Made by a program: the position numbers and the translations under genes. From Hyalangium ruber (GTDB taxonomy: Bacteria > Myxococcota > Myxococcia > Myxococcales > Myxococcaceae): a stretch of DNA of 64,000 nucleotides. Each line of letters begins with the position of its first letter. The first letter of the stretch is position 1. The notes under the pieces are model-generated. The model ran no database searches. It saw only the letters and a program-made list of their open reading frames with translations, and was not told the DNA's origin. Positions 38,122 to 47,245 of the stretch are shown piece by piece. The stretch is taken from the NCBI RefSeq assembly GCF_034259325.1, contig NZ_JAXIVS010000004.1, positions 62,001 to 126,000 of the forward strand. The letters are read 5' to 3'.

Positions 38122-39540
38122 TCAGGGCACCATCAACTCGGCGAGCTTGTGCGCCAGCTCCGCCTCGGCGCGCAGCGGCGCGTCCTCCAGCGCGTCCGCC
38201 TCTCCCTGCAGCAGGGCCGCCGTCTGTTGCGCCGCCTGGCGAGCCTCGGCCTTCTCACCGGCTTCCCACTTCGCGCACGCCTTCCGGGCGCCGAGGATGA
38301 AGTTGGTCAGCGCCACCGTCTTGCGCACCGAGCGCTGCGAGTACCACGTGGACGTGGACGCCAGCGGCTCGCTGCCCTCGTAGCCTGCGGTGAGGGTGAC
38401 GGCCGGCGGCGCCTCTCCCTCCACCGGCTGGAACGAGAAGAGGTTCGTCACCAGCGACTGGTTGGGCGGCACCTCCCCACTCCCCGTCAGGCGCGCGAGG
38501 ATGGCGCCCCGGTTGCGCGAGAGGAACACCGTAGCCACCTCCAGCGCCGCCTCGCTCGCGCCCGGCACGACGCCCGGCAGGCCGTAGACCGCCTCCACCC
38601 GGAAGCCCTCGGCCGGCTTCAGCGCCATCCGCAAGTCGTACGCGATGGGCGTCACCAGGAAGTCGAAGTCCTCGTCGAACACCTTCCGCGTCCGCTCAGG
38701 CCCGCTCAGGTAGAAGTAGTTCGCCCCGCGCACGGCGGAGATCTCCGTCACCAGTTCCTGCCCGAACGCGATGTTCACCCCGAAGACCGTCATGTCTCGG
38801 CCCTCCTTGGAGTTGTCTCGCAGCAGCTCCAGGAACCCGCCCTGGCCCGTGGCCCCCACGTTGGGCAGCGCGTCCGTGAACAGGAACAGCCGCCGGGCCC
38901 GCGCCGGGTCCACCTCACGCGTGGCCAGTTGCTTGAAGCCGTCACGCAGGCCGCACTCGATGCAGGTGCTGCCGTCGGGTTCGATCTTGGCGATGGCGCT
39001 CAGCAGCGCCCCGCGATCGCGCACCGGCGTCTGCTTCACCAGCGTGTCCACGCTGTCATCGAAGATGACCAGCGAGAAGGTGTCGTTCTCGTCCAGCTTC
39101 TCCACCAGCTTGCGCGCCGCCTCCTTCACCGCCTCCATCGGCTCGCCCTTCATCGAGCCGGAGTGGTCGATGACCAGCGCCACATCCAGCGGCTTGCGGC
39201 GGAAGGTGGCCCCGTCCACGTTGGAGGAGAAGCCCACCTGCACGAAGACCTCCTGGCGCCCCGTGTCGATGGCCGGCGCGATGGCCGTGGCCGTGCGCAG
39301 GCACAGCACCTGGTCACACGCGGCCCCCTCCAGCGGCAGGTCGTGCTCCGCGAAGAGCCCCTCGGCGACGAAATCCGCCGGCGCGGGCACCGTTCCCTCG
39401 GCGATCTTCCGGCGCGCCAGCGCGATGTCCTGCGCACCACCGGGGGTTGCTCCCAGGTCGCCGGGCGCAGAGCTCACGGGGACACCACAGCCAGCCAGCG
39501 TGAGCGCCGCCAGCAGCGCCACGAGGAACCTTCGCGTCAT
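38122..39540 (-). CDS. von Willebrand factor A domain lipoprotein
   Basis: 472 residues; ATG at 39538-39540 with GGAGG five bases upstream. Lipobox L-A-G-C (Cys18). The VWA domain has a MIDAS site D-H-S-G-S (125-129), with later T and D positions. After the domain, a beta-rich portion and a helical Ala/Glu-rich tail. Family members bind metal-dependently to partners at the cell surface; the partner is unknown. It is unrelated in detail to the YfbK-like protein at 57893. Confidence 0.85.
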   Translation of the reverse strand: MTRRFLVALLAALTLAGCGVPVSSAPGDLGATPGGAQDIALARRKIAEGTVPAPADFVAEGLFAEHDLPLEGAACDQVLCLRTATAIAPAIDTGRQEVFVQVGFSSNVDGATFRRKPLDVALVIDHSGSMKGEPMEAVKEAARKLVEKLDENDTFSLVIFDDSVDTLVKQTPVRDRGALLSAIAKIEPDGSTCIECGLRDGFKQLATREVDPARARRLFLFTDALPNVGATGQGGFLELLRDNSKEGRDMTVFGVNIAFGQELVTEISAVRGANYFYLSGPERTRKVFDEDFDFLVTPIAYDLRMALKPAEGFRVEAVYGLPGVVPGASEAALEVATVFLSRNRGAILARLTGSGEVPPNQSLVTNLFSFQPVEGEAPPAVTLTAGYEGSEPLASTSTWYSQRSVRKTVALTNFILGARKACAKWEAGEKAEARQAAQQTAALLQGEADALEDAPLRAEAELAHKLAELMVP

Positions 39541-39664
39541 TTCAGCCTCCGGGGATGAGGGGAATGTTCGCGCCAAAGCAAGGCCCATTCCAAGCCCAAC
39601 CCCTTGAACTCACAGCGTTGCGAGGCGCAAATGTCCCACCACCCCTGACAGCTGTGTCATGCGC

Positions 39665-40960
39665 TCAGGAAGCGGGCCAGGAGTCGAAGAGTCGCTCGGT
39701 GGCATCCAGCTGGGACCAGTCCACCTTGCCGCTCATGGAGCCGGTGCCGTGGACACGGGTGATGTGGATCTCCTTCCACACCGGGACGCCCGACGCGCGG
39801 CGTGCCTCCCACGCGGACCAGTACACCCCATCCGTGGCCTTCACCGCCCGGGCGAGGCACGCGTCGAACTCGGTCCCGGGAAGCCAGCGCAGTTCCTCCA
39901 ACACCCAGGACACATCGAGGTTCACCCCCGCGGGCGCAGCAGCACCCGTGATGGCCTGAAACGTCTGGGTGCCACTCCCGACCGGCAGGAAGGAGACCCC
40001 CTCGGGGCGGAGGACCGCCCAGCCCGTACGCACCCGATGGCCCGGTCCCTCCCAGAGCACGACCTCGAAGAGGCTCACGTTCGACAGGCGCTGGCCGCCG
40101 CGACTGGAGCCGAGGAAGGGCGGCTGGCGGTGCATCTCCACCAGCGCCGCGAGCTTGTGCAGGGGCTCCACGTACCGGACGTGTACCCGGCGGTCACCCT
40201 GGACGCGCACGCTCCGCATGAACCGCTCCACCTGGACACCACCAGCCTGGATGGAGCGGAGGGACACCGACACTGGCTCGCCCAGCACGGGCCTCCAGAC
40301 GAGCCGCTCGCTGGTGAGCCAGAACTCCCCCGCCCGCAGCGCGTACGTCACCAGGAGGCAGACGAAGGTGACCACCGTGATGAGGGCGGGTGTCGTCCCG
40401 CCCCAGAGGGACGCGAAGTGGACGAGCGGCAGGAACACGGCGATCAGCGCCGCCACGGGCAGCGGGAAGTACTCGTTGCGCTTCATCTCCAGCAGCCGCG
40501 TCTCTCCCGGTCCGGGAGCGCTCACGCGAGGTTCCCGGAGGACCGCTTCCAGGCGGACCAGGTCCTCCTCCAGCGTGGGAGGCCCCGAGGGCAAGGCCAG
40601 CTCGCCCAGCCGCTTCTGGACGAGCGCCTCCAGGCGGGCGCGGCGGGCCCCCACGTCCCGCAGGGGCTCCAGCGCGGGCAGGGTCTCCGGCCAGCCGGCG
40701 AGTTCCGCGCGCCGCCGGGCCCGACTCAGAGCCTCCGCGAGCTCCGCCTCGTGCTGGAGCACTTCCTTGGAAAAGCCCCTCCACGCACGCAGGCGGCGCT
40801 TCCAGCCGGCGCCCTTCAGCCGCCGCTCCAACACCGCGTAGCGCTTCTGGGCCGCCTCGATGACCTCCAGTCGACCTTCGAGCGTCCGACGCACGTCCTC
40901 CAGGGTCAGCTCCCGTTCAGGAGACGACGAGGACACCGGGGCTCGTAGTCGCTCGGACAT
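39665..40960 (-). CDS. Two-helix membrane protein with coiled-coil N-terminus, function unknown
   Basis: 431 residues. Residues ~15-145 are charged and helical (likely coiled coil), 166-208 form two membrane segments (L-P-V-A-A-L-I-A-V-F and I-T-V-V-T-F-V-C-L-L), and the C-terminal ~220 residues contain PH-like beta stretches (V-S-V-S-L-R-S-I-Q, V-E-R-F-M-R-S-V-R). No family named. It is divergent from the next membrane-protein gene. Confidence 0.65.
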   Translation of the reverse strand: MSERLRAPVSSSSPERELTLEDVRRTLEGRLEVIEAAQKRYAVLERRLKGAGWKRRLRAWRGFSKEVLQHEAELAEALSRARRRAELAGWPETLPALEPLRDVGARRARLEALVQKRLGELALPSGPPTLEEDLVRLEAVLREPRVSAPGPGETRLLEMKRNEYFPLPVAALIAVFLPLVHFASLWGGTTPALITVVTFVCLLVTYALRAGEFWLTSERLVWRPVLGEPVSVSLRSIQAGGVQVERFMRSVRVQGDRRVHVRYVEPLHKLAALVEMHRQPPFLGSSRGGQRLSNVSLFEVVLWEGPGHRVRTGWAVLRPEGVSFLPVGSGTQTFQAITGAAAPAGVNLDVSWVLEELRWLPGTEFDACLARAVKATDGVYWSAWEARRASGVPVWKEIHITRVHGTGSMSGKVDWSQLDATERLFDSWPAS

Positions 40961-41045
40961 TCGCTGTGGGGATCTTATCGAGGAGCGGAGGCTGCCTCCC
41001 TATCTTGTAGAGCCGCGATGTCTGAGGTGTCCGCTGGGGGGCAGA

Positions 41046-41822
41046 ATGGACAAGCTGCGCAAGCCGTTCTTCATCGCCTCGCTGGTGTGCCTGGCGCTCA
41101 CCGTGCTCGTCGAGGTGGGTGCGCCGGTCCTGCTGCCCACTCAGGCACCGGACCGTCAGGCGCTAGAGGCTTCCATCCGCGAGGAGGGCGCGCAGGACGA
41201 CGTCGACATCAACGAGGTCCTCGAGGTCCAGAAGGAGAACCCACCCACGCCGGGACTCAGCATCCCCTATCTGGCCCTGCTGGATGCGCTGCTGCTGCTC
41301 ACCCTGTCGCTGATGGGCGCCAGCCTCCTCATCCCCGAGCGTGTCCATGGGCGTGTGCAGGGGCTGGTGACCCTCATCGGGTCCATCGTCGCGCTGCTGG
41401 CGGGCATCGCCATGCTGTTCGCCGCCTTCGGGCTGCTGATGCTGATGGTGTCCCTGTTCCTCTCGGTGCCCTTCGGCACCATCGCCTATCTGGCGGTGTG
41501 GGGCTTCTTCAACCGAGGGGGTGCCAGCGGCACGCTCGGCCTGCTCATGCTCCTCAAGGTCGTGGCCGCGGTGTGCCTGGTGCTCGCCCACCAGCGCTTC
41601 CTTCAGAACAAAGGACTGGTGCTGCTGGTGCTCACCTCGCTGCTGGCCAACGCCATCGTCAGCTTCCTGCATGGGCTGGTGCCCATCGTGCTGGTGAGCA
41701 TCACCGACGCGCTGGGCGCCATCATCGTCGCCATCCTCGCGCTCATCTGGGCCGTGGTGCTGCTCATCGGCGCGCTCGTCTCCATCGTAAAGGTGCTTCG
41801 CCTCACGCGCGTGGCGGCGTGA
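41046..41822 (+). CDS. Polytopic membrane protein, function unknown
   Basis: 258 residues from the ATG at 41046; the frame opens earlier but that part is antisense to the neighbour. About six hydrophobic segments, a hydrophilic loop of ~35 residues after the first (D-D-V-D-I-N-E-V-L), and no conserved motif that I recognise. It ends four bases before the convergent contractile-injection-system operon. Confidence 0.62.
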   Translation: MDKLRKPFFIASLVCLALTVLVEVGAPVLLPTQAPDRQALEASIREEGAQDDVDINEVLEVQKENPPTPGLSIPYLALLDALLLLTLSLMGASLLIPERVHGRVQGLVTLIGSIVALLAGIAMLFAAFGLLMLMVSLFLSVPFGTIAYLAVWGFFNRGGASGTLGLLMLLKVVAAVCLVLAHQRFLQNKGLVLLVLTSLLANAIVSFLHGLVPIVLVSITDALGAIIVAILALIWAVVLLIGALVSIVKVLRLTRVAA

Positions 41823-41825
41823 GCC

Positions 41826-42308
41826 TCACTGGAGCTTGACCTGGCAGGGCGTGGAGCCGGCGCCTGGGCTGCGGCAGGTGACGACCAGCTCGGCGCCCTC
41901 CTTCATCACGTCCAGCTTCCGGGGCTCCGTCAGCCGGTCCACCGAGATGGGGAGCGCGGGCTTGCCCTTGGGCGTGAACTCCAGGGCCACCGCACCCGCG
42001 CCCACGAGGACCACTTCCAGCGTACGGGCCCGCGCGCCCCCTTCCGCGATGCTCACCCGACAGGCCCTGCCCTGCACCACGCTCAGCACGCCGTTGGCGA
42101 GGGGGCAGTCGGCCTGAAGTTCCTCCGCCTTCACCGCGCGCGGCGGGAAGAAGCGCTCGCGCAACTTCGCGCGCTCCTGCTTCGACATCGAGGAGCGACC
42201 TTGCTTGGAGTTGTCCGTCGCGCCCAGGCCCACGCCCAGCACGTACAGGGCGATGCAGGCGAAGACCGCCAGGATGAGCACCACCGTGAAGGGCTTGGGA
42301 GCGGCCAT
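41826..42308 (-). CDS. Small single-pass protein at the end of the injection-system operon
   Basis: 160 residues from the ATG at 42306-42308 (an in-frame GTG is nine bases upstream). One N-terminal membrane segment (V-V-L-I-L-A-V-F-A-C-I-A-L-Y-V-L-G-V), then a soluble beta-rich domain with three cysteines (A-D-C-P-L, R-A-C-R-V, V-T-C-R-S). No family recognised. It follows the Cys-rich membrane protein by 18 bases and is the last gene of the operon, so a role in anchoring or assembly is only a guess. Confidence 0.6.
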   Translation of the reverse strand: MAAPKPFTVVLILAVFACIALYVLGVGLGATDNSKQGRSSMSKQERAKLRERFFPPRAVKAEELQADCPLANGVLSVVQGRACRVSIAEGGARARTLEVVLVGAGAVALEFTPKGKPALPISVDRLTEPRKLDVMKEGAELVVTCRSPGAGSTPCQVKLQ

Positions 42309-42326
42309 GGCGTACACTCGAGCGGG

Positions 42327-43379
42327 CTACTGCGTGATGGGACTCCGGATGCCCCGTCGCATGATCTCCTCGTTGACCCGGGGGAAGACCCGGATCGGCA
42401 TACAGCGCCCGGACACGCAGAAGAGCCCGCCCGTACACGCGGGAACACAGGGCACCGGAGCCTGCTGGCACTTCCCGGCCGAGCAGAAGCCGGAGATGCA
42501 CACCGAGTTGTTCGAGCACTCCTGCCCGTCGGGCAGCAGGCACACCTGGTTCGTGTGGCACTGCGAGGGCGGACGGCACTCGTTGTTGTTCTCGCACTTG
42601 CCGTCATCGCGCGTGCAGCGCTCGTCCTTGCAGTAGAGGCTGGTGCATTGCCCGTCCCCCGTGCAGGCCTCGCCCGGCGCCAGCAGGCACGTGCGCGTGT
42701 TCAGCAGGGGGATGCACTTCTGCCGCGCCGGGCAGGTGTCTCCCGGGCCGCAGTTGCGCCCCAGCTCCGCCTCCGCGCACCGGCCCTCTTTGCAGCGGGC
42801 CGAGAGGCACTGCCCGTTCTCCTTGCAGCCCTTGAAGCCATCCTCGCCCAGGCACACGCCGCCAGCCGCTCCCGAGCACGCCAGCCCCTTGCCACACTCC
42901 GTCCCCTCGCAGGGCTCGCCCAGGTCCGGCCCTCCCCTTCCCGCGAGGATGGCCGCCACGCCGCCACCAATGACGAGCACGCCCGCCGCCAGCGCGACGA
43001 TCCACCATGGGAACGCCTTCTTCACCACGGGCGCCGCTTCCGGAACCACGAAGGCCACCGTGGGCCCGTCGGCGTACTGCTCGTCCGGGTTGGCCACGTT
43101 CGTCACCAGCACGTGGAAGGTGTAGCGGCCCGGCGGCGTGCCCGGAGGCACCTGCAACTTCACGATGTACTGCTGCGTCCCGTCCGGCGCGAGGTCACGC
43201 TCCGCCTCCCCGGCGATGGTCGCCCACTCGGGGCGCGCCTGCCCGGCCATCATCACCGTGGCCCGCGCACGCACCGGAGCGCGCAGCGCGTTGGACACCG
43301 TGAAGGCCAGCTCTCCCTGCCCCGAGGCACTCAGGTTCACCGACTCCGTTGCGGCCGTGATGTCGAAAGCGCGTGGCAT
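42327..43379 (-). CDS. Single-pass membrane protein with ~28-cysteine C-terminal domain
   Basis: 350 residues. Residues 1-115 look like an Ig-like beta domain (V-P-P-G-T-P-P-G-R-Y-T-F-H-V), 122-147 are one membrane helix, and 155-335 hold about 28 cysteines in repeated C-x(n)-C blocks of a Dickkopf/EGF-like pattern (e.g. G-E-A-C-T-G-D-G-Q-C). The Cys-rich part presumably faces the periplasm or the outside. The start overlaps the preceding tail-protein stop by one base, so it is coupled to the injection-system genes. Possible membrane anchor or cargo; no homology claim. Confidence 0.7.
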   Translation of the reverse strand: MPRAFDITAATESVNLSASGQGELAFTVSNALRAPVRARATVMMAGQARPEWATIAGEAERDLAPDGTQQYIVKLQVPPGTPPGRYTFHVLVTNVANPDEQYADGPTVAFVVPEAAPVVKKAFPWWIVALAAGVLVIGGGVAAILAGRGGPDLGEPCEGTECGKGLACSGAAGGVCLGEDGFKGCKENGQCLSARCKEGRCAEAELGRNCGPGDTCPARQKCIPLLNTRTCLLAPGEACTGDGQCTSLYCKDERCTRDDGKCENNNECRPPSQCHTNQVCLLPDGQECSNNSVCISGFCSAGKCQQAPVPCVPACTGGLFCVSGRCMPIRVFPRVNEEIMRRGIRSPITQ

Positions 43380-43897
43380 CAGCTCGCTCCTGGCTGCGGG
43401 AGCTGCGTGAAGTGCAGCTCGTAGGTGACGTAGGCGGGCTTCTCCATCTCGATGATCCGCTCCAGCATGGGCCGGTGCGGCTCCAGCTCCGCCGGGGCTC
43501 GCACGCGGATGTGGAAGGGCCGGGGCAGACCGTCAGGGCCGAGCACCCGCTCCTCCAGCTCGAAGTCCCGGCGGCCCGTGGCGGTGGACAGGAACAGCAA
43601 CAGCCCGCGCGCCGTGCCTCGCCAGCGCGACAGCTCCACCCCCGCGGCCACCAGCTCGCGCAGGCGCCCGAGCCCCGTCGTCACCGGTAGATCCAGGTCC
43701 ACCCAGTGCGCCAAGAAGGGCACGAAGCGCTCCGGTGCCCGGCGGGGGTCGAAGAGCGCGTCCAGGTTCTCCAGCACCGCTTCCGAGGGCGCGTGGAGCG
43801 CCTCCATCACGGCCAGCATCGCCGCCAACGGGCCGCCTGGGCGAGCGGTCCGCTGGAAGACGCCCGGCAGCACCCGGAGGATTTCAGCGCTCTTCAT
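43379..43897 (-). CDS. Phage tail protein I-like baseplate wedge component (Afp12-like)
   Basis: 172 residues. The segment L-P-G-V-F-Q-R, D-A-L-F-D-P-R-R-A-P and H-W-V-D-L-D-L-P matches the tail protein I (P2 gpI) family that works with baseplate J. The Y-E-L-H-F-T end is typical of the contractile-injection-system variants. It overlaps the baseplate J gene by 14 bases. Confidence 0.82.
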   Translation of the reverse strand: MKSAEILRVLPGVFQRTARPGGPLAAMLAVMEALHAPSEAVLENLDALFDPRRAPERFVPFLAHWVDLDLPVTTGLGRLRELVAAGVELSRWRGTARGLLLFLSTATGRRDFELEERVLGPDGLPRPFHIRVRAPAELEPHRPMLERIIEMEKPAYVTYELHFTQLPQPGAS

Positions 43898-46478
43898 CGT
43901 CCGTCACCACCTCCAGCTCGTGGGAGCCGGAGCACAGGAGCCAGGTGGGCGGCAGCGTCACCTTCTCGGTGAACTCGCGCGTGGAGACGGGCTCGTAGCG
44001 CTCGCTGCCCTGGGGCCGACGGAAGACGCCGCTCGGGCCTCCCGCCAGCAGCGGCGCGCCCTGTGGCAGAGCGGCCAGCGCGTACACGGGTTGGAAGAGG
44101 CGCTCGGCCTCGCGCAGGGGCAGGCCGCTGCCCACGTCCGGCCGCTGCCAGGTGGCGTTGGGGCGACTCGCGTCCTGCCACAACACCCCCACGCGGTGCG
44201 AGCCGGCGTAAACGGTGGCGCCGGAGAATGCGAGCGCCAGACAGCTTCCTCCGTCCCAGCCCTTGTCATAGGCGCGCCAGCCGTCCGGTGGATCCGCGCT
44301 CCCCAGGAGCTCTCGGCTCACGCAGCCCTTGCCCGGATCCGAGCCGCTCGCCGCCGCCAGCCCTGCCCAGAGGAAGGCGCGGGGCCCGTCGCGCTGCACC
44401 TCCAGCACGCGCACGTCCTGCCCGCGCAGCCCGATGTGCCGGAAGGTGCCGCTGCTGCCTCCGCCACTGGAGAGGAAGACTCCCGTCTGCCCCATCCCCG
44501 CCACCGCCACGCTCACCCCGCCGCGCACGTTCAGGGCGGTACACACGGCGAAGAAGCCCAGGTCCTGGTTGCTGGGGTCCACCAGCACCTGCAGCGGCGT
44601 GGCACCGGGCCGCATCGCCAGCTCGAAGAGGCCCACGCGCGTGGCGATGAGCAGCACTGGAATGCCCTCGCGCATCGTCCACGCGAGGTCCTCCACCGTG
44701 TCCACGGTGTGGGTGGACTTGTCCCACGTCTCCCCGCAGTCCCAGGAGACATGGACGCGTGAGCGTTGCTGCGTATCGCCTACCAGCCGCGCCGCCACTG
44801 CCACCAGCCCTGCGCGCGCCGGGTGCGCCTCCACCACCTCTACCTGCTCTCCGGGGAAGCGGCCCGCGGGCTCCCAGCCGTCTCCCGCGTTGACGGAGCG
44901 GAAGAGCGTCGTGTCTCCACCCGCATAGAAGGTGTCCGGCTGGAAGTTGTCCGCCGCCAGGGTGCGCACCTCGCGCGGCACCTCTTCCACGCGCAGCCGG
45001 ACCCGGTCCACGTAGCTCACCCCCGGCTCGGACAGGAGGATGTCGTAGACGTGCGAAGCCCGGAGCGCATGGCCGAAGCGCCACCCTCCGGGCCGCAGCG
45101 GCGAGGGCAGCGGCGTGAGGGTGCGGTAGAGCCGCTCCAGGAGGCGCTCGCGCAGCGCCCCCGTGTCCTCCGCCCGGTGCGCCACCACGCGCGCCACCAC
45201 GCTCATGACCTTGTTGCGCGCATACGTCACCCGGATCTCCGTGCCCAGGGGCTTGCGCTCCTCCAGCTCCCGCTGGATGCGCGCGCGCGCTTCCTCCGTC
45301 TCGTGCTCGCGCAGCCGCTCCACCGTCACGCCCTCGCCGTAGCGGCCCTGCACTTCCGGGGGCAGGTGCGGCACCAGCAGCACCTCCACCGTCCCCGCCG
45401 GGGCGTGTTCCCAGATCTGCGCCAGGGTGATGGCCTTGGCGCGCGCCACCGCTCCCGAGGCTCGCAGCGCCAGCAGCTCGAAGTCCTCCGCCGTAACGGC
45501 CCGCCGCAGCGAGTGCAGCTCCTGGGGTCCGCGCACCAGCGCGTTCTCCACCGTCTCCGCCGGGCGCCCGCCCACTGCGGGCCGGGGGTTGCTCACCTTC
45601 ACGCCAGGGATGGGATCCTTGAGGACCTCCAGCGCGTTCGCCGCCACGTTTCCCGCCGCACCTCCGCCTCGGCGGTACCAGAGGCGGATGGCGCGCCCTG
45701 TGGCAGGAATGGCCGCCAGGGCTTTCGCCTCGCCCAGGGTGCCCTGCTCGGTGGACATCCGCGCCGAGGGCGCGAAGGTGATGGTGCCCGTCATCCGGTC
45801 CACCACGTAGGCGGGCTCGTTCGGAGGCAGGTAGGCGAAGTCCTCCACCTCGCGCCAGATGCGATAGGTGCGCCCCTCGTGCTTGCGCGCCGGGGCCCGG
45901 CCATCGAGCTCGGAGGGCTCTGCCTCCACGCCCACCACCAGGTCGAGCGAGTCGCCTGTGGGAGCAACGATGGGTGGCCGGCGCGCGCGCACCGAGAGAC
46001 CCGGCTGGCCGGTGCCCTGGCCTACCAGCTCCGCGTCCACCTGCTCGCAGTGGTAGGCCAAGGCCTCCACCTCGCTCTGTCCCGGGAGGATGCGCGCCGC
46101 GTCCGCCGTGAGGAAGACCACCGGCTCGGCACCCGCGTCCGCGCGGGACAGGGTGACGCGCGTGCCCCGGGGAATGTCCACCGGGCGCTCGGCCGGACGG
46201 CTCACGCTGAAGATCAACGCCACGGAGGCGGCCGCTGGCGGCTGGAGGCGCACTCCCAGGAGCCGGAGGAACTCCACGTACGCCTTCTCCGGCAGCCGGT
46301 TGAGCCGGTAGAGCATCGTCTCCGTCAGGTGCGCGAAGGCCTCCAGCAGCACCATGCCCGGATCATGCGGGCTCAGATCGGTCCACTCCGGGCACGCCTG
46401 CACCAGGCGCGTGCGCGCCTCATCGACGAGCTGCTGGAAGGTCCGGTCATCCAGGTGTGGGGACGGGAGCGAGGTCAT
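43884..46478 (-). CDS. Baseplate J (gp47)-like protein fused to an Asp-box beta-propeller
   Basis: 864 residues. The N-terminal ~490 are a baseplate assembly protein (D-L-S-P-H-D-P-G-M-V-L-L-E-A-F-A-H-L-T-E; R-G-T-R-V-T-L; E-V-L-L-V-P-H-L). Residues ~500-850 instead form repeats with sialidase/sortilin-type Asp boxes: S-V-N-A-G-D-G-W (about 523) and the canonical S-W-D-C-G-E-T-W at 578-585, plus Y-A-G-S-H-R-V-G-V-L-W. This addition is not found in ordinary Afp11 proteins that I know of. The start overlaps the gp25 gene stop (ATGA). Confidence 0.82.
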   Translation of the reverse strand: MTSLPSPHLDDRTFQQLVDEARTRLVQACPEWTDLSPHDPGMVLLEAFAHLTETMLYRLNRLPEKAYVEFLRLLGVRLQPPAAASVALIFSVSRPAERPVDIPRGTRVTLSRADAGAEPVVFLTADAARILPGQSEVEALAYHCEQVDAELVGQGTGQPGLSVRARRPPIVAPTGDSLDLVVGVEAEPSELDGRAPARKHEGRTYRIWREVEDFAYLPPNEPAYVVDRMTGTITFAPSARMSTEQGTLGEAKALAAIPATGRAIRLWYRRGGGAAGNVAANALEVLKDPIPGVKVSNPRPAVGGRPAETVENALVRGPQELHSLRRAVTAEDFELLALRASGAVARAKAITLAQIWEHAPAGTVEVLLVPHLPPEVQGRYGEGVTVERLREHETEEARARIQRELEERKPLGTEIRVTYARNKVMSVVARVVAHRAEDTGALRERLLERLYRTLTPLPSPLRPGGWRFGHALRASHVYDILLSEPGVSYVDRVRLRVEEVPREVRTLAADNFQPDTFYAGGDTTLFRSVNAGDGWEPAGRFPGEQVEVVEAHPARAGLVAVAARLVGDTQQRSRVHVSWDCGETWDKSTHTVDTVEDLAWTMREGIPVLLIATRVGLFELAMRPGATPLQVLVDPSNQDLGFFAVCTALNVRGGVSVAVAGMGQTGVFLSSGGGSSGTFRHIGLRGQDVRVLEVQRDGPRAFLWAGLAAASGSDPGKGCVSRELLGSADPPDGWRAYDKGWDGGSCLALAFSGATVYAGSHRVGVLWQDASRPNATWQRPDVGSGLPLREAERLFQPVYALAALPQGAPLLAGGPSGVFRRPQGSERYEPVSTREFTEKVTLPPTWLLCSGSHELEVVTDDEER

Positions 46479-46906
46479 CCGGGGCCTCCCGTGAGCGTCA
46501 GCGCGTAGAGGAAGCGATCTCCCCGCCCCGTGGCGCGCACCCGGTACTCCAGGGTGACGTCCAGCCGGAACGCATCCTCGGGGTTCCGGCCGGCTTCGAC
46601 CTGGAGCAGTTGGATTCGCGGCTCCCAGCGCTCCAGCGCGCGACGTACGTAATAGATGGCGAGCCCCGCGGTGGTTTCGTCGTTGGGAGAGAAGGTCAGC
46701 CGGTGCAGGTCGCAGCCGTACTCCGGACGCATCACCCGCTCGCCCGGCAGCGTGGTCAGCAGGAGCAGCACGGCCTGGCGGATGGCGGCGTGCTCCTCCA
46801 CCATGTCGATGGCGCCCGTGGGTGCGAGGCGCAGGCCCGGATGCTCCTCGCCCATGTCGAGGTCCGGGTGCAGGAACCGCCAGGCACGATAGCGGGGCGC
46901 GCTCAT
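46475..46906 (-). CDS. gp25/W-like baseplate lysozyme-fold protein (Afp9-like)
   Basis: 143 residues from the ATG at 46904-46906. Family marks: I-R-Q-A-V-L-L-L-L-T-T-L-P-G-E-R-V-M-R-P-E-Y-G is the hallmark of the GPW/gp25 family, followed by L-T-F-S-P-N-D and the R-A-L-E-R-W-E-P-R-I strand. It is a baseplate wedge protein linking the sheath to the hub. Overlaps the PAAR-like gene stop by four bases. Confidence 0.9.
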   Translation of the reverse strand: MSAPRYRAWRFLHPDLDMGEEHPGLRLAPTGAIDMVEEHAAIRQAVLLLLTTLPGERVMRPEYGCDLHRLTFSPNDETTAGLAIYYVRRALERWEPRIQLLQVEAGRNPEDAFRLDVTLEYRVRATGRGDRFLYALTLTGGPG

Positions 46907-47244
46907 CCCGCCTCCGTCACCAACGTCTGCCCGGGGGCGTTCACCTTGTACTCCACCACTCCGGGAGGCGTGCCGTCCGTCAGCCCGCTCAGCGTGTCCA
47001 GGCAGATGTGCCGCCCGTCGATGCGGACGAAGTCGGAGTAGCCCACCTTCACCGCCAGCGTGTTGGTACACGGCTTGATGGTGGGGCCGATGTTGGGGCA
47101 CCCGGCGATGGGCCGGCCCTCGGGGTCGGCGCGCACCAGCACCGGCCGCCCTTCCACCGTGACCCAGGCCTGCGAGGCCACGAGTCCCACCTTCCCCAGC
47201 TCGTGGGCACACACCACCAGCGCGTCGACGGTCAGCAGGCGCAT
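46903..47244 (-). CDS. PAAR-like spike-tip protein (Afp10-like)
   Basis: 113 residues. Compact beta-rich protein with C-A-H-E-L-G-K, G-C-P-N-I-G-P, K-P-C-T-N-T and R-H-I-C-L-D, the Cys/His positions expected of zinc-pinned PAAR-like tips. Its place between the VgrG-like spike and gp25 supports this reading. It would sharpen the spike and could carry cargo. Confidence 0.75.
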   Translation of the reverse strand: MRLLTVDALVVCAHELGKVGLVASQAWVTVEGRPVLVRADPEGRPIAGCPNIGPTIKPCTNTLAVKVGYSDFVRIDGRHICLDTLSGLTDGTPPGVVEYKVNAPGQTLVTEAG

Positions 47245-47245
47245 G

